A stretch of 7,590 nt of DNA, from NCBI GenBank assembly GCA_030151845.1, contig JASLCM010000136.1, forward strand, positions 1 to 7,590, read 5' to 3'. The notes under the pieces are model-generated. The model did no database searches. It had not been told where the DNA came from and worked only from the letters and a program-made list of their open reading frames with translations. This DNA is from Bacteroides sp. (GTDB taxonomy: Bacteria; Bacteroidota; Bacteroidia; Bacteroidales; Bacteroidaceae). Below are positions 1-4,825 of this stretch, piece after piece (within the stretch, counting starts at the first letter, position 1; every line of letters starts with the position of its first letter). The translations under genes were made by a program, and so were the position numbers.

Positions 1-64
1 AGGATTCAAACCTGCAACCTTTTGATCCGTAGTCAAATGCTCTATTCAGTTGAGCTACGCGACC
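1..64 (-). tRNA. tRNA-Arg(ACG), second copy, 3' end cut by window edge
   Basis: This is the downstream member of a tandem pair. Its 5' end is at 64 (acceptor strand GGTCGCG), and the D-arm, anticodon arm and most of the T-arm are identical to the complete copy at 75-148. The anticodon loop reads CTACGGA, giving anticodon ACG; its A34 is expected to be deaminated to inosine so that it reads CGT, CGC and CGA arginine codons. The visible part ends inside the T stem at base 1. By comparison with the complete copy, about 10 nt are missing: the last two T-stem bases, the 3' acceptor strand and the discriminator base. The acceptor 5' strand differs from the other copy at two positions (64 is the first base; differences at 62 and 60). 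Whether the 3' strand compensates cannot be seen. Confidence 0.93.
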
Positions 65-74
65 GTTGTTTTCG

Positions 75-148
75 TGACCACGGCAGGATTCAAACCTGCA
101 ACCTTTTGATCCGTAGTCAAATGCTCTATTCAGTTGAGCTACGTGGCC
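75..148 (-). tRNA. tRNA-Arg(ACG), complete
   Basis: This is a complete 74-nt cloverleaf on the minus strand. The acceptor GGCCACG pairs with CGTGGTC, with one G-U pair at position 2-71. The D-arm is GCTC/GAGC, the anticodon stem is TTTGA/TCAAA with loop CTACGGA (anticodon ACG, preceded by U33), the variable loop is 5 nt (AGGTT), and the T-arm is GCAGG/CCTGC with loop TTTGAAT. The discriminator is A at 75. CCA is not encoded: the next bases read CGA, so the 3' CCA must be added enzymatically. It is the first gene of the array, about 21 nt downstream of a good -7 box, and is followed after 10 nt by the second copy. Confidence 0.97.
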
Positions 149-169
149 ATTGTTTTTGTTTAACGGTTG

Positions 170-199
170 CAAAGGTAGTAACTTTTTTTCAGCTTGCAA
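170..199 (-). promoter_or_regulatory. Bacteroidota-type promoter for the tRNA-Arg array
   Basis: On the minus strand TACCTTTG (177 to 170) is an exact match to the TAnnTTTG -7 consensus of the Bacteroidota primary sigma factor. TTG (199 to 197) lies exactly 19 nt upstream, as expected for the -33 element. The bases further upstream (200-228) are rich in A/T tracts, which would suit a strong stable-RNA promoter. Transcription should start near 163-165, leaving a leader of about 15 nt before the first tRNA base at 148. The promoter begins only 29 bases past the stop codon of the patatin gene. Confidence 0.8.
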
Positions 200-209
200 G
201 TTTTTAATC

Positions 210-228
210 AAGTTTTATTGAAAAACTT
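210..228 (-). terminator. Weak AT-rich hairpin at the end of the patatin gene
   Basis: A 7-bp inverted repeat (AAGTTTT at 210-216, AAAACTT at 222-228) with a 5-nt loop touches the stop codon at 228-230. The stem has a single G-C pair and is followed on the minus strand by TGATTAAAAA rather than a run of T, so it does not look like an efficient intrinsic terminator. I list it as the only hairpin between the patatin gene and the tRNA promoter. Read-through into the tRNA genes, or termination by another route, is equally possible. Confidence 0.25.
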
Positions 229-2522
229 TACTCGATGAAGCGTCCGTTAAACAGTTGCCAGCCTAGTGTTATACCCACATTCCACTCGCCACTGGGTGAG
301 CTATAGTGGTTTACATAGGCAGCTACCGATCCAAAGGGAACTCTGCATACCAAAGAGAGCTCGCCTAAGTATTCGAATTTAGAAAAAGCCTTTCCGTAGT
401 ATGCTTTTTTGTCTTCACTCTGTTTAATAGGGAAGAGTGGAAGGAAACCATACAGTTCTCCACGCAAATGGAAGATGCTGGTTAGGTGGTAAATTGGGCG
501 AATACCTGCCGCTGCATATTGGTTTGCTCGGAAAGCCTCGTTGTACAAGATTCTACTGTGTGCTGTTGGAGTAAAGGCTCCAGCTTGCATCTTTGTAGCT
601 GTATAGTTGTTGGAGAAATTACGTGTGGAGTAGAGTAGTTTGCCATACCAACCCAAAGTTGTTTTTTGAGAGAGGCTGTGGTATTTCTCTTGTTCAAACG
701 AGAGTTGAAGCCAAGAGGAGTGCTCTTTGGTCTTCTCTTCGATCGATGTACTTCCTGGCTTGTATCTTTCGTTACCTGTAAAGGCTTGAGCGATTAAAGC
801 TTCACTTTGCCCTTTGGTTGCATATTGTTTAGCATCTAAGGTGTTTCCATAGATTCCTAATGAACCCCCAAAGAGACTGTATTTGCTACGGTCGTATCGG
901 TCTTTTTCAAAGTTGATGGTAGAGGTTTGGAAATATTGGTCTTCCATTCTAGCTATACCTACACCTAGCTCTATTCGCTTCGTAATTAAGAAGGGGAGCG
1001 ACATTTTTAACTTAAGGAAAGATTCATCTAGTTTATTGAACGCTGGGTTACTTTTTGAAGAGAAGAGTTTATCTCTCTTGAAATAGTCGAACGAGGTGAT
1101 AGAGGCTATCGCTCGGTAAGACATGGGTATTTTCGTAGGGAGGTCAATCTTCGCAGTAAGCTGCGCGTTATTGTAGATTCTTCCTAACTGCCCATCAAAA
1201 GAGAACTCTTTTGCATAGTAATTTAGGTTTTGGTAGGTGGCACCTAAGTAAATCTGATTGGAGTTGGTTGTAGAAACATTACCTCCAAAGCGAATACTTA
1301 GGTTATCTTCTAGCTTGACCTTAAGGTAGAGTGCATACATATTGGTTCCTGGGTTGTATTCTGTATGTGGTACAATTTCAGAAACCTGATTTCCTGAAAG
1401 CAAACGGAAATAACCTTGCTTGATATCTTCGAAGGTGTAGTGGTCCTCTTCTGATTGATGGAACTCCTTTTCGATATAGGAGGCTTGTTGCTCATTTGCC
1501 CCTTGAATATAGATTCGTTCAAAGCGTAATTCTGGCAGCTTGCTGCGATACACCTTGCGTTTAAGGGCTAAGGTCTCTTCGCTTACTCTGCGTTTGATAC
1601 GCTCCTTAATTTGTGGCATCGTTTCGATGGTTTTATCGTATCCAATTTTCTGGAGTTGATCGATGCGGTCAAAGTCGAGTAGGTTTACATCATCGTATCT
1701 AAAATTGAGTGTAATACCCAGTGAGTCGGGTATGGTATAGTCCGTACGCTGCATGATCATATTTTCCAGTTGTCCCATAATGTCTTTTTGTGAGGGCTTG
1801 ATGGGGTTTTTAGCTACTACACTACCCAACATGATGTCTGGGTGAAAATCTTCCATCATCACATCGGTAGGGAAGTTGTTGTAGATTCCTCCGTCGTAGG
1901 CCAAGACACTATCAATCTCGATGGCTTTGAATACAAAAGGGAAGCTCATAGAGGCACGCACGGCATCTCCTAAATTACCATTTCGGAGTACCAGCTGTTT
2001 CTTATTGTAAACATCTGATGCTATGCAACGAAAAGGAATGAAGAGGTTCCTAAAGTCTCCACGGCTATGTGCTGTAGCTTGATCAAAGAGCTGTACAAAG
2101 ACAAGATTCATTTGAATGGGGTCTACAACGCTGGTGGGAAGGAATTGGGGTTTTAAGCTTAGTGAGTCTTTGAAAGAGAGCTTGATGTTGAATAGTTCTG
2201 GTGTGGGCTCGTTCTTTTTAAAATAGTAGACGTACTCTTCTTCCACCTCACCGGTATACCAACGTTTAAAGTCGGGTGAACTCAGCAACTCTACCATATC
2301 GTCTGGGGAGTATCCCATGGCATATAGGCTACCTACAATGGCTCCCATAGAGGTACCTGTTACATAGTCGATCGGAATTCCATTCTCCTCGAGTGCCCGA
2401 ATGACACCAATATGCGTTAAACCTTTTGCTCCTCCACCACTGAGTACTAATCCTACTCGTTGTGCTTGAACAATGGGAGCAAATAGCAGTGTTATGAGTA
2501 ATAAAAGAGTTGCTTTTTTCAT
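228..2522 (-). CDS. Patatin-like phospholipase fused to POTRA and Omp85-type beta-barrel
   Basis: A 764-aa envelope protein. Residues 1-20 form a signal peptide (MKK, a hydrophobic core, then V-Q-A before Q21) with no lipobox cysteine. The patatin domain spans about 22-320 and has an intact oxyanion-hole loop GGGAKG (29-34), the nucleophile Ser58 in G-T-S-M-G and Asp210 in the D-G-G motif, the usual Ser-Asp dyad. Residues about 330-403 (ELRFERIYIQG onward) look like one POTRA domain. From about 405 to the end, alternating amphipathic strands resemble an outer-membrane barrel; N-T-L-D...T-K-G at 560-571 matches the D-x-x-x-x-P-x-x-G type strand of bacterial surface antigens. This order recalls type Vd patatins such as PlpD and FplA, which suggests the lipase domain is carried to or across the outer membrane. 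That is inference; periplasmic retention is possible. The substrate is unknown. The ATG at 2520-2522 gives a complete signal peptide. No Shine-Dalgarno sequence is visible. It has its own promoter and follows the htpG terminator. Confidence 0.9.
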   Translation of the reverse strand: MKKATLLLLITLLFAPIVQAQRVGLVLSGGGAKGLTHIGVIRALEENGIPIDYVTGTSMGAIVGSLYAMGYSPDDMVELLSSPDFKRWYTGEVEEEYVYYFKKNEPTPELFNIKLSFKDSLSLKPQFLPTSVVDPIQMNLVFVQLFDQATAHSRGDFRNLFIPFRCIASDVYNKKQLVLRNGNLGDAVRASMSFPFVFKAIEIDSVLAYDGGIYNNFPTDVMMEDFHPDIMLGSVVAKNPIKPSQKDIMGQLENMIMQRTDYTIPDSLGITLNFRYDDVNLLDFDRIDQLQKIGYDKTIETMPQIKERIKRRVSEETLALKRKVYRSKLPELRFERIYIQGANEQQASYIEKEFHQSEEDHYTFEDIKQGYFRLLSGNQVSEIVPHTEYNPGTNMYALYLKVKLEDNLSIRFGGNVSTTNSNQIYLGATYQNLNYYAKEFSFDGQLGRIYNNAQLTAKIDLPTKIPMSYRAIASITSFDYFKRDKLFSSKSNPAFNKLDESFLKLKMSLPFLITKRIELGVGIARMEDQYFQTSTINFEKDRYDRSKYSLFGGSLGIYGNTLDAKQYATKGQSEALIAQAFTGNERYKPGSTSIEEKTKEHSSWLQLSFEQEKYHSLSQKTTLGWYGKLLYSTRNFSNNYTATKMQAGAFTPTAHSRILYNEAFRANQYAAAGIRPIYHLTSIFHLRGELYGFLPLFPIKQSEDKKAYYGKAFSKFEYLGELSLVCRVPFGSVAAYVNHYSSPSGEWNVGITLGWQLFNGRFIE

Positions 2523-2562
2523 ATATGAAGTTTAGTTATGTATCGAAATGTAGTAATGTACT

Positions 2563-2593
2563 CAAAGATAGTTATATTCGGAAGATTGTGCCA
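2563..2593 (-). promoter_or_regulatory. Probable promoter of the patatin gene
   Basis: TATCTTTG (2570 to 2563, minus strand) is an exact TAnnTTTG -7 box. The expected -33 position carries TGG (2593 to 2591, 20 nt upstream) rather than TTG, so the upstream half is weak. Transcription should start near 2556-2558, giving a leader of about 35 nt with no Shine-Dalgarno sequence before the ATG at 2522. The box lies just after the htpG terminator, which supports a separate transcription unit. The same octamer TATCTTTG serves as the clpC -7 box. Confidence 0.65.
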
Positions 2594-2604
2594 TTCTTTG
2601 TTGC

Positions 2605-2645
2605 AAAAAAATGCGCATTAGTTCGAAAACTAACGCGCATTTTTT
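2605..2645 (-). terminator. Intrinsic terminator of htpG
   Basis: A 13-bp stem lies 20-odd bases past the htpG stop. On the minus strand, ATGCGC-G-TTAGTT pairs with AACTAA-T-GCGCAT around a TTCG tetraloop (2624-2627). An A-run (2641-2645) precedes the stem and a run of six T (2610 to 2605) follows. The single non-Watson-Crick position (2617/2634) is a G-U wobble in minus-strand RNA but an A-C mismatch in plus-strand RNA. The hairpin is therefore better formed in the direction of htpG transcription. Confidence 0.9.
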
Positions 2646-2664
2646 AGCATCTATTTGTAGCAGA

Positions 2665-4713
2665 TTATTTGATTAGGTTGATGCTTCTTTGTACGAATTG
2701 GTTAAGAGACTCTCCTTTTAACATGTTGTTTTGGAGTAAAGCGAGGTCGATTAGCTGACGAATCACTTTGTTCTCTTTCGCAAAGTTTGCATAGATGTTG
2801 GCTTTTTGAGTTTGAATGTTATTTCGTTTATCTTCTAACTCTTTTAGCTCATCTTTTTCTGCTGTAGGAATCTCTTCCTCTTTTTTATCTTTGTGTGCTT
2901 GGGTAAGCTCATTTTTACGAGTGTCGATAGTTTCTATCTCTTTTTCAAGAGGGGTTATCTCCTCTTTACAAGCCGATTGTGCCTCTTCTAGTACAGTTTT
3001 GATGAGTTTATGATCGGTGTTTAGGATGAGATTGAACATGTCTGGCATCTCACCATAGAAACTCATTCCTTGTTGGATTTGAGCCATATCTTTCATACGT
3101 CTCATGTACTCGCTCTGTGTAATGGTTACAGGAGCAGCTGTTTCACCTAGGGCTTGTGTGTTTACTGCAAACTCAACTTTATCTAGTTTAGGAAGCTGAC
3201 TCTTAAAACTAGTAGATAAAGCCTCTTGCTTATCTGCCTCAAGTACCTCTTTTACTTCGTCTTCTTTAACGATGAGGTTATCGATCACATCACTGTCTAC
3301 TCGGGTAAAACGAGATTTCTCTAGTTTCTGCTCCAAGAGACCCACCATAGCAATATCTAATTGTCCGTCGAGAAGAAGAACATTGTATCCTTTCTTAGTC
3401 GCTGCATCGATGTAGCTATATTGTTCCTCTTTGTTGGTTGTATAGAGATAGATGAGATTACCTTCTTTATCGGTTTGCTCCTCGGTAATGAGTGCTTTGT
3501 ACTCATCGAAGGTGTAGTGTTTCCCATCGGTATCTTGTAAGAGCGTAAATTTCTCAGCTCTACCATAAAACTCCTCATCGGTTAGCATTCCGAAGTTGAT
3601 AAATAGCTTCAGGCTGTTCCACTTATCTTCAAACTCTTTACGGTCTGTTTTAAAGATTCCTTGTAAGCGATCGGCAACTTTCTTAGTGATGTGTTTTGAA
3701 ATCTTCTTCACGTTAGAGTCACTCTGTAGGTAAGAGCGTGATACGTTGAGAGGAATATCGGGAGAGTCTAGTACACCGTGTAATAGGGTTAAGAACTCAG
3801 GAACAATACCCTCTACAGAATCTGTAACGTATACTTGGTTGCAGTAGAGCTGTATTTTATTTCTCTGAAGATCGATGTTGTTTTTGATCTTAGGGAAGTA
3901 GAGTACACCTGTTAAGTTAAAGGGATAGTCTACGTTGAGGTGAATCCAAAACAGAGGTTCATCGCTCATAGGGTATAGCTGGCGGTAAAACTCCTTGTAA
4001 TCTTCGTCTTTAAGTTCAGAAGGCATACGTGTCCAAATTGGGTTGGTATCGTTAATGATATTCAACTCTTTTGTTTCAACCTCTTTACCCTCTTTCCACT
4101 CTTTCTTATATCCAAAAGCAATGGGTACGGGTAGGAAACGGCAATATTTATTAAGTAGTGTTTGGATACGAGCCTCTTCTAAGAATTCTTTGCTCTCATC
4201 GTCGATGTATAGAATGATATCGGTTCCACGATCCTCTTTTTCAACCTCTTCTAAAGTATACTCCGGGCTTCCATCACAGCTCCATTTTACTGCTTTTGCC
4301 CCTTCTTGATACGATTTTGATACAATCTCAACTTTCTTTGAAACCATAAAGGAGGAGTAGAAGCCAAGACCGAAGTGTCCTATAATAGCATTTGCGTCTT
4401 CTTTGTATTTTTCCAAGAACTCATTTGCTCCCGAAAATGCTATTTGGTTGATGTATTTGTCGATCTCCTCGGCAGTAAGTCCAATACCACGATCTGAGAT
4501 TGTTAAGGTATCTTTGTCTAGCTTTACCTGAACGGTTACATCACCCAACTCACCTTTAAACTTACCTATGGAAGATAGGGTTTTTAGTTTTTGAGTAGCA
4601 TCTACTGCGTTTGAAACTAATTCACGAAGAAAAATTTCGTGGTCACTGTACAAAAATTTCTTAATAATGGGGAAGATGTTTTCTGTAGTAACCCCAATGT
4701 TCCCTTTTTGCAT
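2665..4713 (-). CDS. htpG: Molecular chaperone HtpG (bacterial Hsp90)
   Basis: A 682-aa cytosolic ATP-dependent homodimeric chaperone that remodels client proteins. The N-terminal GHKL ATPase domain (about 1-210) shows F-L-R-E-L-V-S-N-A-V-D-A at 28-39, with Glu31 the expected catalytic base and Asn35 the expected Mg-binding residue, then D-R-G-I-G at 74-78 for adenine contact and the lid glycine motif G-H-F-G-L-G-F-Y-S at 112-120. The middle domain (about 220-500) includes L-N-V-S-R-S-Y-L-Q at 322-330, with Arg326 the expected catalytic arginine. The C-terminal dimerisation domain carries a very charged, probably coiled-coil stretch at about 583-640, which makes the protein some 58 residues longer than the 624-aa E. 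coli HtpG; as far as I know this size is usual for Bacteroidetes. The start at 4713 gives the family-typical beginning M-Q-K-G-N-I-G-V. It follows clpC by 112 bases, across a terminator. No Shine-Dalgarno sequence; the leader is A-rich. Confidence 0.97.
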   Translation of the reverse strand: MQKGNIGVTTENIFPIIKKFLYSDHEIFLRELVSNAVDATQKLKTLSSIGKFKGELGDVTVQVKLDKDTLTISDRGIGLTAEEIDKYINQIAFSGANEFLEKYKEDANAIIGHFGLGFYSSFMVSKKVEIVSKSYQEGAKAVKWSCDGSPEYTLEEVEKEDRGTDIILYIDDESKEFLEEARIQTLLNKYCRFLPVPIAFGYKKEWKEGKEVETKELNIINDTNPIWTRMPSELKDEDYKEFYRQLYPMSDEPLFWIHLNVDYPFNLTGVLYFPKIKNNIDLQRNKIQLYCNQVYVTDSVEGIVPEFLTLLHGVLDSPDIPLNVSRSYLQSDSNVKKISKHITKKVADRLQGIFKTDRKEFEDKWNSLKLFINFGMLTDEEFYGRAEKFTLLQDTDGKHYTFDEYKALITEEQTDKEGNLIYLYTTNKEEQYSYIDAATKKGYNVLLLDGQLDIAMVGLLEQKLEKSRFTRVDSDVIDNLIVKEDEVKEVLEADKQEALSTSFKSQLPKLDKVEFAVNTQALGETAAPVTITQSEYMRRMKDMAQIQQGMSFYGEMPDMFNLILNTDHKLIKTVLEEAQSACKEEITPLEKEIETIDTRKNELTQAHKDKKEEEIPTAEKDELKELEDKRNNIQTQKANIYANFAKENKVIRQLIDLALLQNNMLKGESLNQFVQRSINLIK

Positions 4714-4762
4714 ATCTAACTATTTTAGTTTTGTTATATTCTTTATTCTGTTTTTATAAAGA
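4714..4762 (-). other. Short htpG leader with no recognisable standard promoter
   Basis: Only about 49 bases separate the T-run of the clpC terminator from the htpG ATG. On the minus strand I find no TAnnTTTG box here. A TTTG at 4766-4763, at the end of the terminator T-run, could act as a -33 element, but the sequence 19 nt further on reads AAGAATAT, which does not match the -7 consensus. I also see no E. coli-like sigma-32 box and no CIRCE repeat. The segment is almost entirely A and T. Either htpG uses a non-standard promoter overlapping the terminator, or it depends on read-through from clpC. Confidence 0.4.
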
Positions 4763-4797
4763 CAAAAAAAATGCCAGACCGTATGGTCTGACATTTT
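4763..4797 (-). terminator. Intrinsic terminator of clpC
   Basis: On the minus strand the stem AAAATG-T-CAGACC pairs with GGTCTG-G-CATTTT around the loop ATAC (4781-4784). It is followed by a run of T that continues to 4764. As in the htpG terminator, the single imperfect pair (4774/4791) is a U-G wobble in minus-strand RNA but a C-A mismatch in plus-strand RNA, fitting minus-strand use. It starts about 29 bases after the clpC stop codon and should separate most clpC transcription from htpG. Confidence 0.88.
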
Positions 4798-4825
4798 GTC
4801 TTGTTTTAAGTGGAGAAGCTGACTT

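Larger units (their letters stand above)
1..159 (-). repeat. Tandem direct duplication of a tRNA unit, 84-bp period
   Basis: Bases 1-75 align without gaps to 85-159, with 71 of 75 identical by my count. The differences are at 60, 62, 65 and 73 (versus 144, 146, 149 and 157). Two lie in the acceptor stem and two in the 5' leader. The repeat includes the A-rich leader that precedes each tRNA (AAAACAA followed by T or C on the minus strand), so the duplicated unit is leader plus tRNA. Unit one is cut by the window edge, so the true copy number is unknown. Confidence 0.9.

Noticed and set aside
22..207. Small plus-strand open frame with a repeated peptide (M-L-Y-S-V-E-L-R twice)
   Set aside because: It is the antisense of the two tandem tRNA-Arg genes. 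The peptide repeat comes from the tRNA duplication, not from a protein.
482..697. Short minus-strand open frame inside the patatin gene, and similar frames at 1310-1522 and 3357-3578
   Set aside because: They are shadows of the long genes in another frame, with no recognisable domain and no ribosome or promoter signal.
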